Source: Acidimicrobiia bacterium (GTDB taxonomy: Bacteria > Actinomycetota > Acidimicrobiia > Spongiisociales > ZC4RG35). From it: a DNA stretch of 6,086 nt. Shown one piece after another: positions 1 to 5,820 of this stretch. Both the position numbers and the translations under genes were made by a program. The notes under the pieces were generated by a model. The model ran no database searches. It saw only the letters and a list, made by a program, of their open reading frames with translations, and was not told the DNA's origin. Position 1 is the first letter of the stretch; every line of letters begins with the position of its first letter. The stretch spans positions 1 through 6,086 of the forward strand of contig JAUXMQ010000081.1 of assembly GCA_030623125.1 (NCBI GenBank), given 5' to 3'.

Positions 1-222
1 ATCGGACACTCCGACCTGCTACCTGTTGGCACATCCGAGAACGTCACCATCACCCTGGACGCACCATTGTAGGCCACCGACCTGGTCTTCCCCATGGCAC
101 ATATCGACATGGACCGAAACGGCGAATACCAGTGCATGCCCCCCGACAACATCGTCGACATCCCGGCCACCACCTCAGATGATGCCGTTGCAGCAGCAGG
201 TGCAGAGATCACCGTCGGCTAG
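1..222 (+). pseudogene. 3' part of a DUF7282-like secreted protein gene, interrupted by an in-frame TAG
   Basis: Frame 1 is open from the left edge to a TAG at 70-72. The same frame then continues without another stop to a TAG at 220-222. Both halves read as one domain. Before the stop there is GTSENVTITLDAPL, and after it LVFPMAHIDMDRNGEYQ, then a short acidic and alanine-rich tail ending in ITVG. This order (a beta strand rich in N-V-T-I-T-L-D, then a histidine, then an acidic D-x-D-x-N-G-x-Y loop) is what I know from DUF7282-type extracytoplasmic domains of haloarchaea and actinobacteria. The family assignment is from memory. The 5' end, where a signal peptide would be expected, lies outside the window. 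The TAG could be a real nonsense mutation (for example from CAG, AAG or GAG), a sequencing error, or a read-through site. The adjacent sigma/anti-sigma pair on the same strand suggests this gene belonged to that regulon. Confidence 0.6.
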
Positions 223-291
223 TCCTCCTTCGCCGTGGGCCCGACCATGTTTGGCCCACCGCATGGGCATATGAGGGACAATGCGATTGTC

Positions 292-828
292 ATGAAAGGC
301 TTTTCGACCAGCGATCGAACTCCTGATGGCGCAGAATCCCTTGCGGTTCGTTTGCATGCCGACCACGCCGATGCGCTGTTCACATGGGCGCTGAGCCGGG
401 CCTCCGATCGGCGCGATGCAGAGGAAGCGGTCGCCGAGGCTCTCGTCAGGGCCTGGAGGCGATATGACCAGTTCGATGCCGGGCGAGGATCAGAGCGAGC
501 GTGGATCTTCGGCATTGCCCGGAATGCCTTGATCGATATGCATCGCGGCTCCCAGCGCCGTCTTCGTCTGGTCACCGATGAGGGCAGTGCGGAGTCATCG
601 GTAGATGACGGGACCGATGCCTTCGCAGAGGTGAGCCTGGTGCGGGAGGCAATGTCGACCCTCACAGAGGAGCACCGCGCCGTAGTCGTTGAGGCATATT
701 TCAAAGGTCTCAACACCAAAGAGATATCCGAGAGACATGGGGTACCACCGGGAACTGTCAAGTCCCGGATGTACTACGCGATGCGATCCCTGCGAGCATC
801 TCTCGAAGAGAAAGGTGTGCTGCTTTGA
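292..828 (+). CDS. ECF-family RNA polymerase sigma factor (SigK-like)
   Basis: This is an extracytoplasmic-function sigma factor that directs RNA polymerase to a small regulon when its anti-sigma partner releases it. With the ATG at 292 the protein has 178 residues, usual for ECF sigmas. Region sigma-2 spans about residues 22-90, with DAEEAVAEALVRAWRRYDQF and ERAWIFGIARNALIDMHR matching regions 2.1-2.4. An acidic linker (about 95-112) follows. Region sigma-4 is about 115-172, with LTEEHRAVVVEAYFKGL and the helix-turn-helix TKEISERHGVPPGTVKSRM. The start is uncertain. In-frame GTG 235, ATG 247, ATG 271 and ATG 292 all precede the first conserved residues. I chose 292 because an AGGGA lies at 274-278 (spacing a little long, 13 nt); none of the others has a clear ribosome site. 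The stop overlaps the anti-sigma start. The TVKSR signature fits the SigK/SigL-like groups, but the subgroup is not proven. Confidence 0.93.
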   Translation: MKGFSTSDRTPDGAESLAVRLHADHADALFTWALSRASDRRDAEEAVAEALVRAWRRYDQFDAGRGSERAWIFGIARNALIDMHRGSQRRLRLVTDEGSAESSVDDGTDAFAEVSLVREAMSTLTEEHRAVVVEAYFKGLNTKEISERHGVPPGTVKSRMYYAMRSLRASLEEKGVLL

Positions 829-1466
829 GCGACCATCAACCATTCCACCAGTGGTCTGCCGCCTACGTTCTGGGAGCGCTCGACACCGAGGAGCGGCTGT
901 CCTACGAAGCTCACTTGGCGGGTTGTGAGACCTGTCAGAGCGAGATTCGGAGCTTCTCGGCCATTCCGGGACTGCTCAACAGCGCGGGAACCGATGAGCT
1001 CGTCGAAGCGCCGCCACGAGTAGCGGAGTCGATGGTGGAGAAAATCCAGTCCGAGTGGTCGGAGCTTGCCCGCAGCCGCAACCGATGGCGGTGGCTGGCG
1101 AGCGCTGCGGCAGTCGTTGTCCTCGTACTCGGTTTCGCTTCTCTGACACCGTCGTCGCCGCCAGGTATCGAAATGGTCATCCAGTCCGGCTCCGTCGCCA
1201 CCGGCACGGTGACTCTGGACGAGAGAGCGTGGGGAACAGCGATCACCCTCGAGCTCCGAGAGCTGCCACCCAATGACACATATGTGGCATGGGCGGTCGA
1301 CAAGAACGGTGAGTGGCAACAAGTGGCCTCGTGGGGCCCAACGCCGAACTCCTCGGCACACGTCTCCGGCGCCTCCTCGTTTCGAACGACAGACCTGGAG
1401 CGAATCGTGGTAACTCCTGAGGATCGAAGCGAGCAACTATTCGAGGCACGCAACGACGAAGCCTGA
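825..1466 (+). CDS. RskA-like membrane anti-sigma factor with zinc-finger motif
   Basis: This is the cognate inhibitor of the upstream sigma factor: a single-pass membrane protein of 213 residues that would hold the sigma at the membrane and release it after regulated proteolysis or a redox signal. The N-terminal anti-sigma domain (about 1-60) has the zinc-type motif H30-x3-C34-x2-C37 (HLAGCETC) after the typical start SAAYVLGALDTEER. A membrane helix runs from about 88 to 107 (WRWLASAAAVVVLVLGFASL). The extracytoplasmic part (about 115-205) resembles the RskA C-terminal domain, with TYVAWAVDKNGEWQQVASW. The start is TTG at 825: it overlaps the sigma stop as TTGA, AAAGG lies 9 nt upstream (811-815), and the next in-frame ATG would remove the zinc domain. 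Overlap implies translational coupling, so sigma and anti-sigma should be made in fixed ratio. The CxxC pair leaves redox control possible, which is inference. Confidence 0.92.
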   Translation: MSDHQPFHQWSAAYVLGALDTEERLSYEAHLAGCETCQSEIRSFSAIPGLLNSAGTDELVEAPPRVAESMVEKIQSEWSELARSRNRWRWLASAAAVVVLVLGFASLTPSSPPGIEMVIQSGSVATGTVTLDERAWGTAITLELRELPPNDTYVAWAVDKNGEWQQVASWGPTPNSSAHVSGASSFRTTDLERIVVTPEDRSEQLFEARNDEA

Positions 1467-1662
1467 GTGTCCTCCTTGTTCAAGGATTCCCATATGCGCG
1501 TACCCGGGTCACCATGATCCTGATCGCCACCATTGCTTCGGTTGGTCTGACCGAACGGAGGGCTTCAAACTGGCCGCCCAGTCTTTTGGCAAGGAGGAGA
1601 TGTCTTTGGCCGGTTGCGAGCCAGCCTGCCGGAAAAGCCTGAGCCTTGATCCTCTCGACTGC
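1467..1662. other. Spacer between convergent genes
   Basis: The anti-sigma gene and the DUF3105 gene point towards each other across 196 bases. I find no convincing gene here. Open frames exist on both strands, but none has a recognisable domain or a ribosome site with normal spacing. The stretch contains one hairpin (listed separately) and a widely spaced 9-base inverted repeat that I do not consider functional. Confidence 0.5.
1537..1555. terminator. Possible bidirectional terminator hairpin
   Basis: TTCGGT at 1537-1542 pairs perfectly with ACCGAA at 1550-1555 across a 7-base loop. It lies between two convergent genes, where a shared terminator is expected. No T-run follows on either strand, and the stem is only 6 bp, so it could be chance; actinobacterial terminators often lack the T-run. 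Confidence 0.25.
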
Positions 1663-2265
1663 CTAGCCGAGAGCCTGGTCGATCGCGAACTGGCAGGGGA
1701 CGCCAACCTCAGGACCGCGCTGCGCAAACCGGTCATAGAAAGCATCGATCGCGGCGAGATTCGCTTCGTCGAGCTTGAGCATTCTGGTCCATCCTGTCAC
1801 CACCACCGGATGGGTCAGATCTGCCCTTGGCGCCACCAGGATGTGGGTGCCCTTTTCTCTGGCGAACTCCTGGATCTGGGTCAGGGAAGCATCAGCGAGC
1901 ACCGGTAGATACTGGACAGCAACCGTTCCGTGTTCGAGATTGTGAACCAGGACAACATCGGGAATCTCCTCGGTGTAGATACCGCACGCCGTTGAGCTCG
2001 GTGCGTGTGGGCCGCTGGTTGCTGGCGACGAGTTGTAGGTCGGCGGGGGATCCCCTTCCTGGAGGTGGCCACCACCGAGGTCGGCAAAGGTCTCCAGACC
2101 CTCGAGCTCGACTGGCTCCGGTCTGGTGACGACGAAACCGATGAGTCCGACAACGACAACTGCCATGCCACCAAGCATGAGATACCGCTTCCTCTTCTCT
2201 TTGCGTCTCTTGGCTTCGGTGGCAGCTCGTCGGGCGGCCTTCTTGGATGGCTTCTGCTGACTCAT
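1663..2265 (-). CDS. DUF3105 family membrane-anchored protein
   Basis: The protein has 200 residues. Residues 1-28 are strongly basic (K/R-rich, for example KKAARRAATEAKRRKEKRKR). A single membrane helix follows at about 29-47 (LMLGGMAVVVVGLIGFVV), giving an N-in, C-out topology. The remaining 150 residues match the DUF3105 domain: YNSSPATSGPH (77-87), CGIYTEEIP (94-102) and the hallmark VHNLEHGTVAVQYLP (107-121), with a further cysteine at C191 near the end. C94 and C191 could form a disulfide outside the membrane. The function of DUF3105 is not known to me; conserved histidines in SGPH and HNLEHG suggest metal or ligand binding, but this is inference. The ATG at 2265 is the only start that keeps the basic anchor; the ribosome site in front of it is weak. 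It is monocistronic, divergent from the next gene and convergent with the anti-sigma gene. Confidence 0.88.
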   Translation of the reverse strand: MSQQKPSKKAARRAATEAKRRKEKRKRYLMLGGMAVVVVGLIGFVVTRPEPVELEGLETFADLGGGHLQEGDPPPTYNSSPATSGPHAPSSTACGIYTEEIPDVVLVHNLEHGTVAVQYLPVLADASLTQIQEFAREKGTHILVAPRADLTHPVVVTGWTRMLKLDEANLAAIDAFYDRFAQRGPEVGVPCQFAIDQALG

Positions 2266-2390
2266 TTCTGAGTTGAATTTAGACGATTTCCGGATTACTT
2301 CAGGAATGTCCTTGGCCTTCGATGGGCTTGAAAGTGAACGTTCAAGAACGTCGGCAGGAATCAGGAGTCGTCCAGGAAGGGATTTGATTC
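2266..2390. other. Divergent spacer with short inverted repeats
   Basis: This 125-base stretch separates the divergent DUF3105 gene and the molybdenum hydroxylase fragment and should hold the promoter for the former. Small symmetrical elements occur at 2327-2346: CTTGAA pairs with TTCAAG over an 8-base gap, with the palindrome GAACGTTC at 2336-2343 inside it and a second GAACG at 2346-2350. These could be an operator, but such short palindromes are common by chance. I could not match the translated sequence here to the missing N-terminal part of the hydroxylase. Confidence 0.3.
2374..2381 (+). promoter_or_regulatory. Ribosome binding site for the truncated hydroxylase frame
   Basis: AGGAAGGG lies 9 nt before the GTG at 2391, which is good spacing. 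It is the reason for choosing 2391 as the start and means the truncated frame could still be translated. It could also be fortuitous purine-rich sequence. Confidence 0.4.
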
Positions 2391-3203
2391 GTGACCTTGG
2401 CCAGGCAGATGCCTTCTATTTTTGGCCGAGCAGGCTGGAAGCAGACGGGTGGGCACCGTGACGTCGAATCCGGTTTCATGGGATCACGGTCTCTGCAGAT
2501 CGCAGGCTCGGCCATCCTCGGTGCCGGGGAGAAGGCGCTTCACAAGGCACGTGCGGTGTTCGCCTATCACGCCGAGGCCGGAATCGACGACGTCGTCCAG
2601 TTCGAAGATGGGCTGATTGGTGTAGTAGGTGTCCCCACCTCCGCCATGACGCTCGCCGAGATCGCCGCTGTCGCCTCCGAGCCTTCAAACCTCGCTGACG
2701 ACATGGAGCCTGGTTTGCGAGGAGAAGAGACGTGGGATCAGGAGGAGGCCACATTCCCCTTCGGAACACACCTATCGGTTGTGGAAGTAGACACCGAAAC
2801 GGGCGCGGTACGTGTTCTTCGACATATTGCCTGTGACGACGCCGGAACAATCCTCAACCGCATGGTCGTCGATGGCCAGGTGCACGGTGGTGTCGCTCAA
2901 GGCGTAGGGCAGGCGCTATTCGAACAGTTCCAGTATGACGACGCCTACCCGATCACCGGGAACCTCACCAGCTATCTCATCCCCACCGCATCGTCGCTGC
3001 CATCGTTCGAGGTGGACCACACCGAAACTGCCACACCCGAGAACCCCCTCGGCGCAAAAGGCATCGGCGAGGCCGGGACCATCGGATCCACACCCGCCAT
3101 CGTCAACGCCGTGATCGACGCCCTGGCCCCATTCGGGATCGACCACATCGACATGCCTTTGACTCCTGACAAGATCTGGACGGCCATCAAGTCAGCGCGC
3201 TGA
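2391..3203 (+). CDS. 5'-truncated molybdenum hydroxylase large subunit (xanthine dehydrogenase/CoxL type), C-terminal fragment; probable pseudogene
   Basis: The frame encodes 270 residues that match only the C-terminal third of the Moco-binding large subunit of aerobic CO dehydrogenase/xanthine dehydrogenase-type enzymes, normally about 750-800 residues. Recognisable parts are GSRSLQIAGSA (31-41), the middle LSVVEVDTETGAVRVLRHIA (128-147), the cofactor loop VHGGVAQGVGQALFEQF (164-180), and the active-site segment NPLGAKGIGEAGTIGSTPAI (218-237). The last carries the family's catalytic glutamate (E228). Homology becomes clear only from about residue 28; residues 1-27 look unrelated. The N-terminal domains, including the first Moco-binding domain, are missing, and no FAD or 2Fe-2S subunit gene lies nearby. 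The piece therefore cannot be a working dehydrogenase alone. The GTG start with a fair ribosome site may be accidental; an ATG at 2478 is an alternative. It ends 7 bases before the convergent ROK gene. Confidence 0.8.
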   Translation: MTLARQMPSIFGRAGWKQTGGHRDVESGFMGSRSLQIAGSAILGAGEKALHKARAVFAYHAEAGIDDVVQFEDGLIGVVGVPTSAMTLAEIAAVASEPSNLADDMEPGLRGEETWDQEEATFPFGTHLSVVEVDTETGAVRVLRHIACDDAGTILNRMVVDGQVHGGVAQGVGQALFEQFQYDDAYPITGNLTSYLIPTASSLPSFEVDHTETATPENPLGAKGIGEAGTIGSTPAIVNAVIDALAPFGIDHIDMPLTPDKIWTAIKSAR

Positions 3204-3210
3204 CGCTGTC

Positions 3211-4119
3211 TCATGACTGGAAGGTGCGAGCGGCCTCCTGCGCGAGAACCAGGGCGCCGGCAAGGCCCGACAACTCCCCGAGACCGGGGGGCACGATGAA
3301 GCCGCTCTGCTCGTGCTCGGGGAGGGGAGGATATCCGGCCAGTTGATCGGTGAGCTCGGCGTGAGTCTTATCGTGAAACCCGGGCATCGTGCTTACCCCA
3401 CCACCGATGATGATTCGCTGGGGAGCCAGGGTGTAGACGATGTTCCGCAACCCCTGGGCGATGTAGTGGGCCGCCAGGTCCCGCGCCGTGGCCTCCGTGT
3501 CATCCGAGCCCGGAGACCCGAAGCGATCCTCGAGGGCGGGACCCGAGGCCATTCCCTCCAGACAAACGCCGTGATAGGGACACCGACCCGGGTAGTCATC
3601 CCCGTCGGCAGGAGTCACAATGACATGACCCATTTCTGGGTGGCCCAGACCGGTTAGCGACCTCCCCCCAACCACCGCTCCCCCGCCCACACCTGTTCCG
3701 ACGGTGATATAGACAAAGTCGGTGAGTCCGACCCCGGCTCCCCACGAGCCTTCCCCCAGGGCGGAACCATTGACGTCGGTGTCTAATCCCACAGGGACCT
3801 CCACCCCGTTCCCGATGGTCTCCAACACCGGTGTCTGTGCCCAACCCGGCTTGGGTGTCGTGGTAATCACCCCGTATGAGTCGTGATGACGTCGTAGTTC
3901 CACGGGACCGAAGGATGCAATCCCCACCGAGTCGAGTTGAAACTGGTTGAGGTACTCGACAACCGAGCCAAGTGTGGCCCCAGGGTCAGTGGTGGGTATT
4001 CGTCGTGGTGTCGAGAGGTCGGTCGGCGATGTTCCCACTGCCACCAGAGTTTTGGTCCCACCGAGTTCCACGGCTCCGTAGAGAGGCATTGGGGGGAATC
4101 TAGAACGAGCCGCAACCAT
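3211..4119 (-). CDS. ROK family sugar kinase, probably fructokinase
   Basis: This cytoplasmic kinase of 302 residues would phosphorylate a hexose with ATP; the sequence is closest to bacterial ROK fructokinases (fructose to fructose 6-phosphate). The phosphate-binding motif is VELGGTKT (17-24), with Glu where glucokinases have Asp, as in fructokinases. ASFGPVEL (68-75) and GVITTTPKPGW (83-93) are characteristic of the fructokinase group. The catalytic aspartate should be D115 in DTDVNG. The ROK signature covers about 138-165 (VGTGVGGGAVVGG to HPEMGH), and the structural zinc set is H165, C180, H183 and C186 (CPYHGVC), followed by LEGMASGPALE. The C-terminal nucleotide-binding piece is QRIIIGGGVS (234-243). 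Two starts are possible: ATG 4119, or ATG 4089, which begins MPLYGAVELGG and is closer to typical fructokinase N-termini. Neither has a strong ribosome site. A CATAAT on the - strand at 4140-4145 could be a -10 element, but I see no good -35. No transporter or partner enzyme is visible. Confidence 0.9.
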   Translation of the reverse strand: MVAARSRFPPMPLYGAVELGGTKTLVAVGTSPTDLSTPRRIPTTDPGATLGSVVEYLNQFQLDSVGIASFGPVELRRHHDSYGVITTTPKPGWAQTPVLETIGNGVEVPVGLDTDVNGSALGEGSWGAGVGLTDFVYITVGTGVGGGAVVGGRSLTGLGHPEMGHVIVTPADGDDYPGRCPYHGVCLEGMASGPALEDRFGSPGSDDTEATARDLAAHYIAQGLRNIVYTLAPQRIIIGGGVSTMPGFHDKTHAELTDQLAGYPPLPEHEQSGFIVPPGLGELSGLAGALVLAQEAARTFQS

Positions 4120-4145
4120 CCACTTCGACTTGCTCGAACATTATG

Positions 4146-4167
4146 GGTCACGTCCGGGGACGGCACC
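4146..4167. terminator. Possible hairpin upstream of the ROK gene
   Basis: CGTCC (4151-4155) and GGACG (4158-4162) form a 5-bp stem with a 2-base loop; GGT (4146-4148) and ACC (4165-4167) can add three more pairs beyond a 2x2 internal loop. On the - strand it begins 5 bases after the stop of the possible gene remnant at 4172-4345, where a terminator would be expected. There is no T-run. Low confidence. Confidence 0.2.
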
Positions 4168-4301
4168 GGGTTCAGGCCGGTGGTTTTCTCTTGCGGTTCA
4201 GAACTCCTTGGGCATAGAGGACCAGCTCGTCGCCAGGAGGCAGCAGGATTGAGTCTGATCCATGCACTTCTTGGGCGATGTCAGCCGCCTCTTGAGCTGT
4301 G

Positions 4302-4332
4302 TTGACACGTGTACGATCGCCGTGCTGATCAG
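4302..4332 (+). promoter_or_regulatory. Candidate promoter/operator for the amidohydrolase gene
   Basis: TTGACA at 4302-4307 is a perfect -35 consensus. The expected -10 position (4325-4331) holds only a weak TGATCA, so the match is half good. Two perfect 8-base palindromes, ACACGTGT (4305-4312) and CTGATCAG (4325-4332), lie with centres 20 bases apart, about two helical turns, overlapping both promoter positions. This layout would suit a dimeric repressor such as the IclR protein encoded at the right edge, but short palindromes are frequent by chance. Confidence 0.3.
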
Positions 4333-4335
4333 TTC

Positions 4336-4343
4336 GGGAGGAA
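4336..4343 (+). promoter_or_regulatory. Ribosome binding site that decides the amidohydrolase start
   Basis: GGGAGGAA contains GGAGG (4337-4341) 7 nt before the ATG at 4349. It settles the start: the frame extends upstream to an ATG at 4262, but those 29 codons have no ribosome site and no family resemblance. Confidence 0.8.
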
Positions 4344-4348
4344 TATCA

Positions 4349-5815
4349 ATGGCAGACCACGACTTGGTCATCAAAGGTAGCGAAATCGTTCGTCCAACTC
4401 AGAACGGAATGATGAAGATGGACATTGCGGTCTCCGATGGCGTGATCTCTGCCGTCGAAATGGATCTCGACGCCGCCTCAGCAAAGAAGGTCGTGGACGG
4501 CAGTGACCTCTTGGCCTTCCCAGGCTCTGTTGATGCCCATTGCCACTGGGGGATCTACAACCCGTTGACCGACGACGCAGTTACCGAGAGTCGTGCGGCG
4601 GCCCAAGGTGGCACTACGACGGCCATGAATTACATCCGCACAGGCCAGTACTACCTCAACAAAGGGGGCCCATACATGGACTTCTTTCCTGAAGTCCTTG
4701 ATAGCACAGAGGGACGAGCCTTCGTTGACTACGCCTTCCATCTGGCACCCATGCAAAGCAGTCACATTGACGAAATCCCGTCCCTGATAGAGCAATTCGG
4801 GGTGACCTCGTACAAGGTTTTCATGTTCTACGGAGGTCACGGACTCCACGGCAAGTCCGACGACCAGTCTTCCTTCTTGATGACACCTCCCGGCGAGCGC
4901 TACGACTATGCACATTTCGAGTTCATCATGCGCGGCCTCCAGGCAGCCAGGGAGAGGTACCCAGACATTGCGGAATACCTCTCGCTGAGCCTTCATTGCG
5001 AAACAGCGGAAATCATGACCGCTTACACCGAAATGGTTGAACAAGACAGCAATCTGGATGGGCTAGCTGCCTACTCGGCGGCCCGACCCCCGCACTCCGA
5101 GGGTCTGGCCATCACGATCGCAGCCTATCTGGCACATGCCACTGGTCTCACGAACGTGAATCTTCTCCACCTCTCGTCGGGCGCCGCTATAGAGGCTGCG
5201 CTCCTCATGGCGGCCAGCTATCCCCACATTGACTTCCGCCGAGAGGTCACCATCGGACATCTGCTGACTGACTTTGACAAGACGAGCGGTCTTTACGGCA
5301 AGGTAAACCCGCCTTTGCGTTCCTCGGAGGATGTCGAAGCTCTCTGGGAAGCCGTACTTGCCGGGGATGTCGACTGGGTCGTTTCAGACCATGCATGCTG
5401 CAAACCAGAGACAAAGCTGGGACCAGACCCTGAGGACGTGTGGCAAGCCAAATCGGGATTCGGCGGCACCGAATACCTCTTGGCTGGTGTCTTTTCTGAG
5501 GGAACCAAACGAGGGCTCACACCGAATCGGGTGGCCGAATTGGTTTCATGGAACCCGGCCCGACGCTTCGGACTACTGACCAAGGGTGATATTGCCCCCG
5601 GGTTTGACGCGGACATCGCCCTCCTCGATCCGGGTTCCGATTGGACCGTGCGGGCCGAGCTATCTGAATCCGCCCAGGGTTACTCCCCTATGGAGGGCAC
5701 ACAGTTGCGGGGCAAGGTCAGGCACACATTCGTGAGGGGGGCGCATGTGCTCGACGACGGATCTATTGTTGGCTCTCCCGTCGGAAAGTACCTTGCCCGG
5801 CCCTATTCGGGTTGA
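4349..5815 (+). CDS. Hydantoinase/dihydropyrimidinase-type cyclic amidohydrolase
   Basis: A 488-residue metal-dependent hydrolase of the dihydroorotase/allantoinase/hydantoinase group of the amidohydrolase superfamily, which opens cyclic amide rings in the cytoplasm. All expected binuclear metal ligands are visible: H64 and H66 in VDAHCHWG, the lysine to be carboxylated K156 in TSYKVFMFYGG, H216 in SLHCETAEI, H274 in NLLHLSSGAA, and D347 in WVVSDHACC. The small beta-sandwich domain is built from both ends: LVIKGSEIVRP (6-16) and DIAPGFDADIALLDPGSDWT to GKVRHTFVRGAHVLDDG (414-471). GFGGTEYLL (370-378) is the usual late active-site segment. Length fits D-hydantoinases (about 460-490) better than allantoinases or short dihydroorotases. 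Details such as YKVFMFYGGHG and HCET differ from the dihydropyrimidinases I know, so the substrate is open: hydantoin, dihydropyrimidine, allantoin or another lactam. No racemase, carbamoylase or transporter is seen. It converges on an IclR gene with a 5-base gap. Confidence 0.9.
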   Translation: MADHDLVIKGSEIVRPTQNGMMKMDIAVSDGVISAVEMDLDAASAKKVVDGSDLLAFPGSVDAHCHWGIYNPLTDDAVTESRAAAQGGTTTAMNYIRTGQYYLNKGGPYMDFFPEVLDSTEGRAFVDYAFHLAPMQSSHIDEIPSLIEQFGVTSYKVFMFYGGHGLHGKSDDQSSFLMTPPGERYDYAHFEFIMRGLQAARERYPDIAEYLSLSLHCETAEIMTAYTEMVEQDSNLDGLAAYSAARPPHSEGLAITIAAYLAHATGLTNVNLLHLSSGAAIEAALLMAASYPHIDFRREVTIGHLLTDFDKTSGLYGKVNPPLRSSEDVEALWEAVLAGDVDWVVSDHACCKPETKLGPDPEDVWQAKSGFGGTEYLLAGVFSEGTKRGLTPNRVAELVSWNPARRFGLLTKGDIAPGFDADIALLDPGSDWTVRAELSESAQGYSPMEGTQLRGKVRHTFVRGAHVLDDGSIVGSPVGKYLARPYSG

Positions 5816-5820
5816 TTCGG

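Larger units (their letters stand above)
4172..4345 (-). pseudogene. Possible 3' remnant of an unidentified gene
   Basis: On the - strand a frame of 57 codons runs from just inside a TGA (4346-4348) to a TGA at 4172-4174. The translation looks like real protein: a helical piece AQEAADIAQEVHGSDS, then ILLPPGDELVLYAQGVLNRK, then a basic, proline-rich end (RKPPA). Codons mostly end in C or G, as in the neighbours. There is no in-frame ATG or TTG; the only GTG would give about 30 residues. If real, it is the C-terminus of a gene whose front was lost where the amidohydrolase gene now begins, once lying directly upstream of the ROK kinase in the same direction. I do not recognise the family. The + strand is also open in this stretch, so coding status is not proven. 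Confidence 0.35.

Noticed and set aside
219..761. Long open frame on the - strand opposite the sigma factor gene
   Set aside because: The opposite strand encodes a clear ECF sigma factor; the antisense translation is serine/arginine-rich and unlike any family.
774..1436. Long open frame on the - strand opposite the anti-sigma gene
   Set aside because: The + strand frame has clear anti-sigma motifs and a membrane helix; the antisense product is arginine-rich with no recognisable fold, typical of GC-rich shadow frames.
1471..1490. Small hairpin CCTTG-TT-CAAGG just after the anti-sigma stop
   Set aside because: A 5-bp stem with a 2-base loop and no T-run is too weak to call a terminator.
1470..1598. 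9-base inverted repeat TCCTCCTTG (1470-1478) and CAAGGAGGA (1590-1598)
   Set aside because: The arms are 111 bases apart, with no target duplication or transposase; they look like purine/pyrimidine-rich sequence meeting by chance.
1600..1908. Open frame on the + strand with AAGGAGG just before an ATG
   Set aside because: The spacing to the ATG is only 2 nt, most of it is antisense to the DUF3105 gene, and the translation has no domain-like pattern.
4262..4348. 29-codon upstream extension of the amidohydrolase frame
   Set aside because: No ribosome site at 4262 and no family resemblance; the ATG at 4349 has GGAGG at ideal spacing and starts at the usual N-terminal strand.
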